From assembly GCA_014728215.1 (NCBI GenBank), contig WJLZ01000044.1, forward strand, positions 1-64,000: DNA of 64,000 nt. The letters are read 5' to 3'. The notes beneath the pieces are model-generated. The model was not told where the DNA came from, did no database searches, and was given only the letters and a program-made list of their open reading frames with translations. Positions 34,266 through 43,603 of the stretch are shown piece by piece. A program made the position numbers and the translations under genes. This stretch comes from Chitinivibrionales bacterium. GTDB taxonomy: Bacteria > Fibrobacterota > Chitinivibrionia > Chitinivibrionales > WJKA01. Numbering within the stretch: the first letter of the stretch is position 1; every line of letters starts with the position of its first letter.

Positions 34266-35336
34266 TCAGTGCGAACCGATCAATTTCTCGATTTCGCCCG
34301 CGCATTTTCGGGCACCGGAATCGTCTACAGGGACAGGGCGTTTCCTTTGTGTTACTCGGGCAAGTACGTCATCCCAATCCAGTGCTCTGTATCGGCCGGG
34401 AGAGAGGTGGTATCCATGGCCCCATTTCTTTACTGCCCTCTCGAGGACCGGATGCTCGGCGAAATCGTCGCGGGGCAGATATAACAGAGGAACACCATTG
34501 AGCATACATTCAGCAACCGTGCTGTACCCGATCTTTGAGATAACCAGATCTGCCGATGCCGGGAAATCCTGGTAGGGGATAAGCCGTTTATCGATACGGT
34601 GGTAGTTGGATACCTTCTCCGGGAGGGGGTAGAGTCCGAAGAATTCCCAGTTTTCGAATCGTTCCAGCTTTTTCCAATCCCGGGAATCCATGCCGTATTC
34701 GCCGATATAGATAAGCCCCAGCTTTTTATCAGGACTGACCCCGAACCGGGCGGCAAGCCCTGCTTTCCGGTTTGTACCTTTTCGCCCGACAATGGGCATA
34801 GGGGTTCTTACCGGAAAGAACTCCATGGGATTGGCCGCTGCGATTTCCAGAAGAAGATCGGCCAGGGAATACTGATAACGGATTTTCTCGATCCAGGGAG
34901 CAAAATCAGGGAAAGGGCCGGCAAAGGGGGCATAAATATTGTACCAGGTAAAATTGGTGGCTGCCACTGAAGGGATTCCTGCCCCTGAAGCTACTTCAAA
35001 GGCAAAAGGAGGAATATCACCAACAATGCCGTCGACAGTATGTTCTTTACACCACGCTATTTCATACTCCAGTGCCTTTTCATTGGCCCGAGCGATCTCC
35101 TTGTAGGTGTCAATCGTTTTCTTCATGTCGATCGTTACAAAATCACGCTGGAAACAGCCGCAATCGAACCGGCCGGGATAATAGTTGAAAGGACGCCGCA
35201 GTTCTTCATCAAAAAATGATTTCGGCAGCATGGTGCGAATTGTCAACGCAACATTACTTGAAAAGGCATTGCAGATAGTACTCGCCCGCACACCGTGCCC
35301 GTAACCGTGAGCTGTAATGTAGTAAAGAATATGCAT
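34266..35336 (-). CDS. MurG-like GT-B glycosyltransferase
   Basis: A 356-residue protein without signal or membrane span. The N-terminus MHILYYITAHGYGHGVRAS is the glycine-rich donor-half loop shared with MurG-like and arabinokinase N-terminal domains. DGIVGDIPPFAFEVASGAGIPSVAATNF and the C-terminal KIGYSTVAECMLNGVPLLYLPRDDF (nucleotide-sugar binding) complete the GT-B pattern. Substrates are unknown; sugar-nucleotide transfer to a lipid or small molecule is likely. AGGA lies 10 nt before the start, and the gene follows the lipoprotein gene by 12 bp, as the last gene of the HEAT / lipoprotein / glycosyltransferase transcript. Confidence 0.82.
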   Translation of the reverse strand: MHILYYITAHGYGHGVRASTICNAFSSNVALTIRTMLPKSFFDEELRRPFNYYPGRFDCGCFQRDFVTIDMKKTIDTYKEIARANEKALEYEIAWCKEHTVDGIVGDIPPFAFEVASGAGIPSVAATNFTWYNIYAPFAGPFPDFAPWIEKIRYQYSLADLLLEIAAANPMEFFPVRTPMPIVGRKGTNRKAGLAARFGVSPDKKLGLIYIGEYGMDSRDWKKLERFENWEFFGLYPLPEKVSNYHRIDKRLIPYQDFPASADLVISKIGYSTVAECMLNGVPLLYLPRDDFAEHPVLERAVKKWGHGYHLSPGRYRALDWDDVLARVTQRKRPVPVDDSGARKCAGEIEKLIGSH

Positions 35337-35348
35337 GTGCAGTATGTC

Positions 35349-35918
35349 CTAATATCTCGAAATGATGGTGAGCGTGCTGAGGATTTCTTCATAAACAGGC
35401 ATAAAATTCGGCATGAGTTCCGGAGTGGTCCAGAAAGCGATGCGTATGTTGTAGGTGTCGAGCGTGAAATAGAATTCGACAAAATGAAAACCGCTTTTAA
35501 CAAATTCCCATTTTATCATATATTTGTCGTGGGCCAGGAATTCTTTCAGTCCGAGATCTTCCTGAATATTACTGCTCATCAGCTCCCGGATTTTTTCGGC
35601 ATATTTCCGGCTTGGGAGATTGAGATTTGCCGCAATGCCCCGGGATGCCTGTGTGCCTTCGAAGGTCGAGCCGATAAACAGCAGTTCGACACCGGTTTTC
35701 GCAAGCGCTTCAGCGGTCTGCCTGTTAGCCCGATCCATATTGTTCGGATCGGTGATAATGTTCCAGTTTCCCCGGTAGGAGATCGAAAACCGGAGCGGTT
35801 TGTTGACATAGATTCGGTCTTCGTTAAAATATGAGTCGGGGTAGAATTCCTGTACCGGCGCTGCGCATGAGATACCGAGGCAGAGGGCAGGAAGAAGATA
35901 ATGGAGTATTTGTTTCAC
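35349..35918 (-). CDS. Small lipoprotein of unknown function
   Basis: I place the start at the GTG at 35918, which overlaps the upstream stop (GTGA) and opens a lipoprotein signal (LCLGISC, Cys 18), rather than at an ATG 20 codons further up that would bury the signal. The mature ~172 residues look like one alpha/beta domain: IYVNKPLRFSISYRGNWNI, then VELLFIGSTFEG and NIRIAFWTTPELMPNFMPVYEEILSTL. The end resembles PsbP/MOG1-like folds used to bind partners at membranes, but this is only a shape match. Translation depends on the upstream HEAT-repeat gene. Confidence 0.7.
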   Translation of the reverse strand: MKQILHYLLPALCLGISCAAPVQEFYPDSYFNEDRIYVNKPLRFSISYRGNWNIITDPNNMDRANRQTAEALAKTGVELLFIGSTFEGTQASRGIAANLNLPSRKYAEKIRELMSSNIQEDLGLKEFLAHDKYMIKWEFVKSGFHFVEFYFTLDTYNIRIAFWTTPELMPNFMPVYEEILSTLTIISRY

Positions 35919-38143
35919 GATTCGGTGTTGTTTGATTGGAGTTTCTCCTTCCGGTTTTTGTCCCACCATGATTTCCATTTCGTGTGATCGGTTCCAAACT
36001 TCTCACCGGTTCTCAACCAGAGGGTGTTTGCAGCTTTTTCCCGTACGGCAGGATCTTCATGCTGAAGATCGGAAATTAGAGATCCGATATCGGTGGTAGT
36101 GTTGTCGAATTCCAAATTTGTCAACGACTCCAGGGTGATGGCTGCTTTTTCTCTCACATAGGAACTCTGATCCTTGAGCATGGCCCGAATCGGCGGAATT
36201 GCCCGTTTGTCTCCGATCCTTTCCAGAGCTTCACAGGCATTATACCGTACAAAGGAAATGTTGTCTTTGAGAAGATCAATCAGTGCTTCGACCGCCCGGG
36301 GATCTCCGATTTTACCCAGAGCATAGGCTGCTTTTTCTCTGACATAGGAGTTCCGCTTTTTAAGCTGCCTGATCAGCGGTTCTACAGCATCCCGTGCTTT
36401 CATTTTACCAAGAACTTCAATGACATTTTTTTTAAGCTCGGTGTCCCGCCCTTTCAGGGAAGCGATCAGTGGTCCGGGTTCATTCAGTTTGACCAGGGCG
36501 TCCATGACTCGGTCACGTACAAAGAGACTGGTATCGGTGAGTGATTTTATGAGGTATTTGCCGGCCTTTTGGTCTCCGATTTCTCCGAGTGCATAGGCTG
36601 CCTGAGCCCGTGTTGTCCAGTTCGGATGACGCAGTGCGTCAATGAGCGGGCCGACTGATTTTCTGCCGGTCGCAATAAGCGCCTTTCGAGCCTCATCGCT
36701 CAACGAGGTCGGCTGGTCGGGCCCGGGTGTCAAACTGTCGGTTTCGGGTGAGGGCGTATAGAGTGCCGTGTCGGGGAAGACCGCGATCAGTGCCGGTATT
36801 GCCGGAGCGGCATCAGCTTCCAATTGAGCCAGGGAGAGTGCTGCGTGAATCCGGTTTTTATGGAGAGGTGATTTGAGTTTGTCGATATACCGTTGCGGAT
36901 TCGATAGAGCCGGGCCTCTCTTTTCGGACTCCGCCACATTCCGTTTGCTGTCGGGACTGGAGATTACCGGCGCCGGCTTTCTCGGGGCGGGGGCTAAAGC
37001 GACCGGGCCCGGCGTAACCGGCCTTTGAGAAGGCGGGGACGGTTGCCGGGAAACCGGGACCGGAGACCCGGTATTCTCCTTTGGTGGAGCACCTTTCAAC
37101 GCCTGTTCCGGCTCCGGGCTTTGTTTTACTTTGCCTAATTTATCCTGAGATGTCTCCGGCGGTACCGGAGCTTTTGAAAGTGCGGGAGAAATCTGCTGTT
37201 TCCGGGTGGGCCTTTTCTTTTTGTCGCTCCCTTTTTCCACCGCAACGCTCTTTTCAGACTGTTGCAAATCAACAGATGGCTGCGAAACCATGTCCGCTTG
37301 TTTCGATTGTGCCGTGACTTTGGGAGTTGGAACCGTTACCTCGTTTGATCTCCGTTCTCCAGGCTTTGCTGTTTGAGCAGCATTCGATGCTCGCTCATTG
37401 GTTTCCGGGTCTTGAGCTACAGCTACTGGTTCCTGATCTGCAGCACTGGGGAGTTGTTTCTGTTTTGATAGTTGAGAATCGGGCCGGGGAATGGCCTGTC
37501 GGTTTGCCGGTGATCCGGTCTCCGTTGTGCTGTCTTTTCTGTTCCCGGGAGCTGATTGGCGCACCACAGGCTGTTGTGAAGGCGGCATTTCATTTTTTGT
37601 TTGCTGATCATTCGGTTTTCTTTTTTGAATTTGCGAGGGAATAACAGGTGGAGTTTGCGGTGCTTTTTTTTCCTTAACAAGCTTTTTGCCGTCGATTGTA
37701 TCGATCATCTTTTTAAAAATATTTACCCGTGAACCATCAACGTTGAGAATAATCATATTGGCATTCTCCGATATGATTTTCCCATGGAATGAGGCGCCGT
37801 TTTTCAAATTTATTGTTACCCGACGGCCATGGGTGAAAGTGATTTTCCTGTACTCGGGTTTGTCCGATTGCGGTGCCCCTGATGATGGTGAGGCGGGGGG
37901 AGGGTACTGAATCGGTGAATCATCTATTTTGCTGATGAGCGATTTTGCGATATTGATCTTTGAACCGCCGGTATTGAGAATAATGAAATTAGCCGATTCG
38001 GAAACGATTTCTCCGGTAAATGACGCGCCGTTTTTAAGCTCTATATCCGTTCCTCGCGTACTCACCGAAGTTAAAAGGCAGAGAATAACAGATAAGCAAG
38101 CGATTCTGATGCCTTTTCTGAATAAGCCGGGGTGTTTTGTCAT
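35915..38143 (-). CDS. Exported protein with twin LSm-like domains, Pro/Gln-rich linker and HEAT repeats
   Basis: A 742-residue protein with a signal peptide (cleaved near residue 31). Two copies of a ~50-residue beta module follow (~32-75 and ~98-145; compare IELKNGASFTGEIVSESANFI with INLKNGASFHGKIISENANM). They resemble LSm/SH3-like barrels. Next is a ~280-residue low-complexity linker rich in Pro, Gln, Ser and Lys, then at least six HEAT repeats (~430-700; e.g. RAQAAYALGEIGDQKAGKYL, VREKAAYALGKIGDPRAVEAL). HEAT arrays bind proteins, so this is likely a periplasmic scaffold. AGGGAG is 7 nt before the ATG. Its stop overlaps the lipoprotein start. Confidence 0.83.
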   Translation of the reverse strand: MTKHPGLFRKGIRIACLSVILCLLTSVSTRGTDIELKNGASFTGEIVSESANFIILNTGGSKINIAKSLISKIDDSPIQYPPPASPSSGAPQSDKPEYRKITFTHGRRVTINLKNGASFHGKIISENANMIILNVDGSRVNIFKKMIDTIDGKKLVKEKKAPQTPPVIPSQIQKRKPNDQQTKNEMPPSQQPVVRQSAPGNRKDSTTETGSPANRQAIPRPDSQLSKQKQLPSAADQEPVAVAQDPETNERASNAAQTAKPGERRSNEVTVPTPKVTAQSKQADMVSQPSVDLQQSEKSVAVEKGSDKKKRPTRKQQISPALSKAPVPPETSQDKLGKVKQSPEPEQALKGAPPKENTGSPVPVSRQPSPPSQRPVTPGPVALAPAPRKPAPVISSPDSKRNVAESEKRGPALSNPQRYIDKLKSPLHKNRIHAALSLAQLEADAAPAIPALIAVFPDTALYTPSPETDSLTPGPDQPTSLSDEARKALIATGRKSVGPLIDALRHPNWTTRAQAAYALGEIGDQKAGKYLIKSLTDTSLFVRDRVMDALVKLNEPGPLIASLKGRDTELKKNVIEVLGKMKARDAVEPLIRQLKKRNSYVREKAAYALGKIGDPRAVEALIDLLKDNISFVRYNACEALERIGDKRAIPPIRAMLKDQSSYVREKAAITLESLTNLEFDNTTTDIGSLISDLQHEDPAVREKAANTLWLRTGEKFGTDHTKWKSWWDKNRKEKLQSNNTES

Positions 38144-38291
38144 TCCATTTCTCCCTACGGAACCTGTCCCGATTTCAAGCAGGAGTACTCCAATACTTCC
38201 ATATTATTAACGGTTTACGGTTTATAGAATATAGTACTTAAATTAAATCATTACGAGCAAAAGGCACTAAGGCATGCAAAAAATTTTTTTC

Positions 38292-38318
38292 TAAAGTTTT
38301 TCGAAAATCTGCCGATAC
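38292..38318 (+). promoter_or_regulatory. Sigma-28 (FliA) promoter
   Basis: TAAAGTTT, 11-nt spacer, GCCGATAC: a near-perfect FliA consensus, 42 nt before the ATG of the small gene at 38361. Confidence 0.75.
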
Positions 38319-38360
38319 TAAAAAAGGGAAGAATATACGCATTTTTTTACAGGAGGCACG

Positions 38361-38552
38361 ATGGCTATTGATCGAATTAATGATACGGCTGCGATGAACT
38401 CAGCCCGGGTGGAACGTGCCCCGGGAGCAGAACGCACCCTTCGTGACAATGAAACCGAAAGAGCACGTCAGGAACGCGAAACCGAAGAAACCGAATCCCG
38501 GAATAATCAGGAAGAGCGGACAAATAACAATGAGGTTGATACCTCTGCATAA
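38361..38552 (+). CDS. Small highly charged protein under flagellar sigma-28 control
   Basis: 63 residues, about half of them Glu, Arg, Asn or Thr, with no signal peptide; probably an unfolded or helical cytoplasmic protein. AGGAGG stands 6 nt before the ATG, and an excellent sigma-28 promoter and a strong terminator frame the gene, so it is a real, single, flagellum-coupled gene. I do not recognise a family. Its start (RINDTAAMNSARVER) slightly resembles that of the FlgM-like protein at 50070, but it lacks that protein's conserved tail. Confidence 0.8.
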   Translation: MAIDRINDTAAMNSARVERAPGAERTLRDNETERARQERETEETESRNNQEERTNNNEVDTSA

Positions 38553-38592
38553 AGCGAATAGGGGTCATTTTGGGGATGTTATGGTTGAGAGA

Positions 38593-38634
38593 GACGGGAA
38601 ACTACCCTGAAGGCATTTCCCGTCTTCTTTTTTT
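38593..38634 (+). terminator. Rho-independent terminator
   Basis: GACGGGAAA pairs with TTTCCCGTC across a 14-nt loop, followed by TTC and seven T. It ends the small sigma-28 gene. Confidence 0.9.
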
Positions 38635-38656
38635 GTCACAACAGATAATTCCCTCT

Positions 38657-41611
38657 TCATTTTTTTACTGCCATACCGGAGGGAAGCAGTGGTTCACACA
38701 TAAGTGAAACCCCTTCGCTTTCGGCAGCGGTAAAGGATGCTGTATTTCCCAGAACGGTGATCGCCGTATTTTCCTGATCCAGGATTTTTTGTGCGATTGC
38801 TTTGATATTTCCTGGAGTAGCCGAGAGTATCGCCTCCCGCAACGCTCCCCGGTATTCGCGGGTCCTTCCCCCCAAAAGAGCGATGGTTTCTCCAAAACCT
38901 CTTGAATGGGGCGATTTGGGTTTGTCTATTTTGCCGATTGTACCGATGATGCTCTGATCCACCGACTGTTCTTCAATACCTTCAGCAGCCTGTTTCAGTC
39001 CTTCGATAAAATTATTCAGGGTTTTCGACACATTGGGGTCGCGATACGAACCGCAGGTAAATACCGGATGGACCGGGGAGAAGGCCGACATGCCGCCGTA
39101 AGCGCCGCCTTCAACGCGGATTTTATCCCACAAAAAGCCTGTTGACAAATTGCGGGAAAGCAGCGAAAGCAGTCCGGCCTCCTCCGGCGTTATCGACTGG
39201 AGTTGCCAGGCCTGTGCAACAAAGTTGACCGATGCACTTATTTCGATTCCTTTCCGGGCGGTGACCGGTTCGGCGGTCGCGACAGGCTTCGGTGATTGTG
39301 GGACGCCGGTGGGAAGACGGCCGATCAGAGACTCGAGCTGCGCGGTGTGTCTGGATGGATCATCGGCGGTAACGGATATACAGCAGGTGTCCTGTGAGAT
39401 CAGCGCCGAATGAAGTGCCTGCACTTTTTCCGCCAGGGCATCGATGTTCTCTTCCCGTACCAGACTGTTGAGAAATCTCAACTGAAAAATACCGTCAATT
39501 CTTTCGTTAATCCATTCCGATCTGCACAGGCTTGCGGATGCATTAGTCATGGCGTAGATATGTCCTGCACTGATAATCGATGCATTGAAATCATTGCGTG
39601 ATTCGTAGAGAAGATCGCGCAAAAGCTTTTTGTCTGTCAGGTCGGGTGTTGTAAAAATATCGGAGAACACTCCCATCATATCATCCGATTTGGCGACAAG
39701 CGCTTTTCCATGAAGGAAAAATCGGAGTGACAGGTCGGTTGTGCTCTGCGCCTTTGTCTGACAGAGTACCGAACTCGAGATTCCTCCGGTAGCCAGCGAT
39801 ACCCGGGTCGCCATTGCTTCATAGTTCAATCCGCCGGCGCCACAGTGCGTTAAGAGTTCGGAATAGAGCGGAAGGAAAGGAAGAAGCGCTTCGTCGATAT
39901 GCGAATAATCGAACCCGATATCAACATATACGATTCCTGCTGTAAACTGAGGGTGCATATAGACAGGAACCGTTGAAAGCTCTATTTGCTCGACAGGAAC
40001 GATTTTATTTTCCCGGGGGAGATCGTTTTTGTTCAGGTGGGGTAATTTTGCCAGTCCTTCGGGTGACGGCGGCTTTTTTTGCTGCTCGATTAATTTAGTC
40101 GTAAGGTCATGATATTTTTTCCTGTCCCTTTCATCGAACCCTCGGGTCAACTCTTCAACATGTGTACGGGTTTGCTGTTCGAGTTCTTTTCCCTTTGCCG
40201 ATGATGCTTTTATAATTGCCGACAACCGATGAGTATTTTCGAGAAGCATGGTGCGAATTTTATTACCGAAAAATTCGGCCTGCCCTGCAGGGTCCGATTT
40301 GATCTTTGCAAGATTTTTTTCAAAGGTCAGATGGGTCAGAGGGTCTTTATCGTATAACCACGAACGATAACACCGGTCGGCCAGCCTGAGATTGTAGGGG
40401 AAATGACCTCCGGTGATTTCCCTGAGACGGAATTCGGTCTGGCGAACCGCTCCCTCCAGAATGTCTTTGTCAAGCCCCTGATCAACCTGTTTTTTCAGTG
40501 TGTCCATAACGAGGTCGGTTATTTTCCGGGCATGTTCCGGGCGGGTCTTCCGTAACCCCGCCGCAAATACGCCGTGGATTATCTCCGAATCAAATCCCGA
40601 AATGTCATCGAGGTCCTCCCCGAGTCCCGAATCGATCAGCGCCCGACGGAGCGGAGAACTCTGGGTTCCAAGTAAATATCGCGAAATAATTATGCCGCTG
40701 AGGTAATCCACCGGATCGAATGAATTGCCGAACAGCCAGCATATTGCCACTGTCGCAGTTCCATCATCCTCTTCCGGCGCCGGAGCCTCGATTTCTATCT
40801 GTTGTGGTGACTTCCATAAAGGCTGCTCCTGTATTGTTGAGTTTACCGGTAAGGCCTCGTAGCCGCCCAGATAATTTTCCTGAAGGAATTTCAGGGTCTT
40901 TTCAGAAGGCATATTACCATAGAGAAAGATGAATGAATTAGAAGGATGATAAAAACGTTTGTGGAATTCACGCCACTGATCGATCGTAAGATCGGTGATA
41001 CTCTCGGGTTCTCCGCCGCTTTCATAGGTGTAGGTTGTGTCGGGAAGCAATGCCGACATTGTTTTACGGTGAACATGACTGGAAAAATCCGAAAAAACAC
41101 CTTTCATTTCATTGTAGACAATCCCCTTGATATCGATAGGGCCCTCGGGATCGGTGATATCATAATGCCATCCTTCCTGAAAAAAGGTCGTGTCGGTAAG
41201 CAGGGGATTGAATACCGCATCGCAGTAAACATCAACAAGATTGTAAAAATCTTTCTCTACCTGTGAAGACACCGGGTAGACGGTTTTGTCGGGATAGGTA
41301 AGGGCATTGAGAAATGTCTGAAGCGAACCTTTGAGAAGCTCCTGGAAAGGATCCTTGATCGGAAATTTTTTCGAGCCGCCCAGTACCGAATGCTCCAGGA
41401 TATGGGGAACCCCCGTATTGTCGGAGACCGGCGTGCGGAATGCTATCGAAAACAGATTATCGGGATCTTCGTTATACAAATGAACGAGGCGGGCTCCGGT
41501 TTTCTGATGATTGAAAAGAACCGCTTCGGATCTGAGTTCGGGTATGGGCTCTACTTTGATGATTTCAAAGCCATTGATTACCCGGCCCGGGGTGAGTTGC
41601 TGACTGATCAT
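38657..41611 (-). CDS. Zinc metalloprotease of the M16C (PreP/falcilysin-like) family
   Basis: A ~984-residue peptidasome-type protease. The inverted zinc motif HILEH lies in GVPHILEHSVLGGSKKFP (~70), with a distal Glu in the following helix. The later domain carries the RVEGGAYGGMSAF segment typical of the C-terminal M16 half. M16C enzymes degrade unfolded peptides inside a closed chamber. No signal peptide, so probably cytoplasmic. I prefer the ATG at 41611 (6 nt from AAAGGAG) to the one at 41617. It is monocistronic, convergent with the small sigma-28 gene and divergent from rmuC. Confidence 0.93.
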   Translation of the reverse strand: MISQQLTPGRVINGFEIIKVEPIPELRSEAVLFNHQKTGARLVHLYNEDPDNLFSIAFRTPVSDNTGVPHILEHSVLGGSKKFPIKDPFQELLKGSLQTFLNALTYPDKTVYPVSSQVEKDFYNLVDVYCDAVFNPLLTDTTFFQEGWHYDITDPEGPIDIKGIVYNEMKGVFSDFSSHVHRKTMSALLPDTTYTYESGGEPESITDLTIDQWREFHKRFYHPSNSFIFLYGNMPSEKTLKFLQENYLGGYEALPVNSTIQEQPLWKSPQQIEIEAPAPEEDDGTATVAICWLFGNSFDPVDYLSGIIISRYLLGTQSSPLRRALIDSGLGEDLDDISGFDSEIIHGVFAAGLRKTRPEHARKITDLVMDTLKKQVDQGLDKDILEGAVRQTEFRLREITGGHFPYNLRLADRCYRSWLYDKDPLTHLTFEKNLAKIKSDPAGQAEFFGNKIRTMLLENTHRLSAIIKASSAKGKELEQQTRTHVEELTRGFDERDRKKYHDLTTKLIEQQKKPPSPEGLAKLPHLNKNDLPRENKIVPVEQIELSTVPVYMHPQFTAGIVYVDIGFDYSHIDEALLPFLPLYSELLTHCGAGGLNYEAMATRVSLATGGISSSVLCQTKAQSTTDLSLRFFLHGKALVAKSDDMMGVFSDIFTTPDLTDKKLLRDLLYESRNDFNASIISAGHIYAMTNASASLCRSEWINERIDGIFQLRFLNSLVREENIDALAEKVQALHSALISQDTCCISVTADDPSRHTAQLESLIGRLPTGVPQSPKPVATAEPVTARKGIEISASVNFVAQAWQLQSITPEEAGLLSLLSRNLSTGFLWDKIRVEGGAYGGMSAFSPVHPVFTCGSYRDPNVSKTLNNFIEGLKQAAEGIEEQSVDQSIIGTIGKIDKPKSPHSRGFGETIALLGGRTREYRGALREAILSATPGNIKAIAQKILDQENTAITVLGNTASFTAAESEGVSLMCEPLLPSGMAVKK

Positions 41612-41736
41612 TATCATCTCCTTTATTTAAATAGTCGGTGAAAATTTCACATTTTCCATATCGGAATGGTTATTTTTGATAGATGCATTCAATCTGTCTT
41701 TTTTCAAATTATAAAAAGGCCCAAGGTTAAAATACT

Positions 41737-42774
41737 ATGGAACCATTCATTCTCGCTGCACTGATCATTCTGATTATATTGACATCGATTCTTATTTTTA
41801 AAAAACAAACAAACAAAGACTTTCCCTCTCAATTCGATGCCAGTTTGAATGAAAAATTTCTTTCCTTTCAGACCGAGTTGAATAAGTCTCTGGCAAGTAC
41901 CCGTGAAGAAGTTGTTCGGTCCAAAGATATGGTTTCGGACCATGCCCTGAAAACGCTTCAGACAATCAAAGATATGGGGGGGACTATTCATAAAATCGTC
42001 CAGCAGCAGGAAAATGCACAGAAACTCGGTCAGTCACTTAAAGATCTGCTTGCTGCACCGAAATTACGGGGCAATTACGGCGAGACTATCCTCGAAGAGA
42101 TGCTTGACAGAATACTTCCGCAGGGGATATGGGAAAAACAGTACCTTGTTGATGGGCGGGAGCGGGTCGATGCGGCTATCCTCTATCGGGATATTGTCAT
42201 TCCTATCGATGCCAAATTTCCCCGTGACGATTATCAGCGATACCTGAGTGCTTCAACCGAGGCTGAAAAAAGCAAGTGCTGGCGGGATTATGAGAATGCC
42301 GTTCGTATTCAGATTAGAAGTATCGGGACCAAGTATATCAAACCCGAAAAAGGGACCGCCGAGTTTGCGCTCATGTTTATACCTTCGGAGGCTATTTACT
42401 ACGAAACTATCGCAGAAAAAAATCATCTGGGCGACAGTTCGAGACTCTATGAGTATGCACAGCAGAATAACGTCCTTCCGGTAAGCCCCAATACCTTTTA
42501 TGCTTTTTTACAAATAATAATTTACGGTGTCAGAAACATCGAGATAATCAAGAGTGCCAAAAAACTTCAAAACCAGCTCAAACAGATGCAGAAGTCTTTT
42601 GACGGATTTTATAAAAAATATGAAGATATCGGAAAGAATCTTACCAAAGCATCCGAATCATTCCGCATTGGGGATGATCATATCCTTCGGTATAAACAAA
42701 GACTCGACAACGCAGTGAAACTCGAAGTAAAGAACGATGAAGAGAAAGCTCTTCCCGAAGAAGGGGACGAATAG
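41737..42774 (+). CDS. rmuC: DNA recombination protein RmuC
   Basis: 345 residues: an N-terminal transmembrane anchor (~4-22), a coiled-coil stretch (~35-95), and the RmuC core with GNYGETILEEMLDRILPQG, VDAAILYRDIVIPIDAKFP, and EFALMFIPSEAIYYE. The fold belongs to the PD-(D/E)XK-like nuclease group; RmuC limits recombination between short repeats. AAGG precedes the ATG by 10 nt. It overlaps nothing, and the rsmE ATG comes 8 bp after its stop, so the two probably form one operon. A GTGAAAATTTCAC palindrome lies in the divergent gap at about 41638. Confidence 0.93.
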   Translation: MEPFILAALIILIILTSILIFKKQTNKDFPSQFDASLNEKFLSFQTELNKSLASTREEVVRSKDMVSDHALKTLQTIKDMGGTIHKIVQQQENAQKLGQSLKDLLAAPKLRGNYGETILEEMLDRILPQGIWEKQYLVDGRERVDAAILYRDIVIPIDAKFPRDDYQRYLSASTEAEKSKCWRDYENAVRIQIRSIGTKYIKPEKGTAEFALMFIPSEAIYYETIAEKNHLGDSSRLYEYAQQNNVLPVSPNTFYAFLQIIIYGVRNIEIIKSAKKLQNQLKQMQKSFDGFYKKYEDIGKNLTKASESFRIGDDHILRYKQRLDNAVKLEVKNDEEKALPEEGDE

Positions 42775-42781
42775 ATTCGGC

Positions 42782-43489
42782 ATGAACCTGATTCTTCTGT
42801 TCAATGAGGATTTTATCGATAAGGGGCGAGTCTGCCTGAAAGGCCGCCGGGCACAGCACCTTCTTTCAGTAAACCGGTGCTCGGTTGGCGATTCGATGCG
42901 GGTGGGTATCGAGAATGGTGACATCGGGACCGGCCTGGTTATTAATGTTGAGAAGGTGCGTATAGAGCTGGAGGTTACCCTCCGGATAATGCCTCCACCA
43001 CCGATACCGCTGACCCTGTTACTTGCACTTCCCCGCCCAAAAGCTCTCAAACGGATTATTCAGGCAGCGACGGCAATGGGTGTCAAAAAGATTTTTATCC
43101 TGGGATGCCGGCATGTCGAAAAAAGTTACTGGTCGACACCCGTTCTTACAAAGGAGAACCTGCGCCGTCATATGATCCTGGGGCTCGAGCAGGCCCAGGA
43201 TACGGTGATGCCCCGCATACAACTCCGTCAATGGTTCAAGCCCTTTGTTGAAGATGAACTCAAGACAATTGCCGAAAAAACAACAGCTCTGGTTGCTCAG
43301 CCGGACGCCGGGACAGTATGCCCCCGGGGATGTAAAAATCCTGTTACCCTGGCAATCGGTCCCGAACGGGGATTCATCCCCTATGAAATTGAGAAATTGA
43401 AAGAAGTGGGGTTCACTCCCGTTTCACTTGGCCCCAGGATCCTGCGGGTCGAGCATGCCGTGCCGGCGTTGATCGGACGAATGATGTGA
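42782..43489 (+). CDS. rsmE: 16S rRNA (uracil-1498-N3)-methyltransferase
   Basis: About 235 residues from the ATG at 42782, chosen because it follows the rmuC stop by 8 bp and removes a basic 15-residue extension that lies inside rmuC. SPOUT-class enzyme: N-terminal PUA-like part (HLLSVNRCSVGDSMRVGIENGD), then the knotted methyltransferase domain with ALPRPKALKRIIQAATAMGVKKI, a GPERGFIPYEIEKL SAM-binding loop and the LGPRILRVEHAVPALI tail. It methylates U1498 in the ribosomal decoding region. Confidence 0.93.
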   Translation: MNLILLFNEDFIDKGRVCLKGRRAQHLLSVNRCSVGDSMRVGIENGDIGTGLVINVEKVRIELEVTLRIMPPPPIPLTLLLALPRPKALKRIIQAATAMGVKKIFILGCRHVEKSYWSTPVLTKENLRRHMILGLEQAQDTVMPRIQLRQWFKPFVEDELKTIAEKTTALVAQPDAGTVCPRGCKNPVTLAIGPERGFIPYEIEKLKEVGFTPVSLGPRILRVEHAVPALIGRMM

Positions 43490-43603
43490 GGAAGAGAGAG
43501 AGTGAATTAGGAGAGTAGATGATTTCGGGTTTTCGACTTCCGACACTTCGGCAGCCCTTCGGCCACACTCAGTGTATCGCGTTCGACCTTCGACCGTGCC
43601 GGC

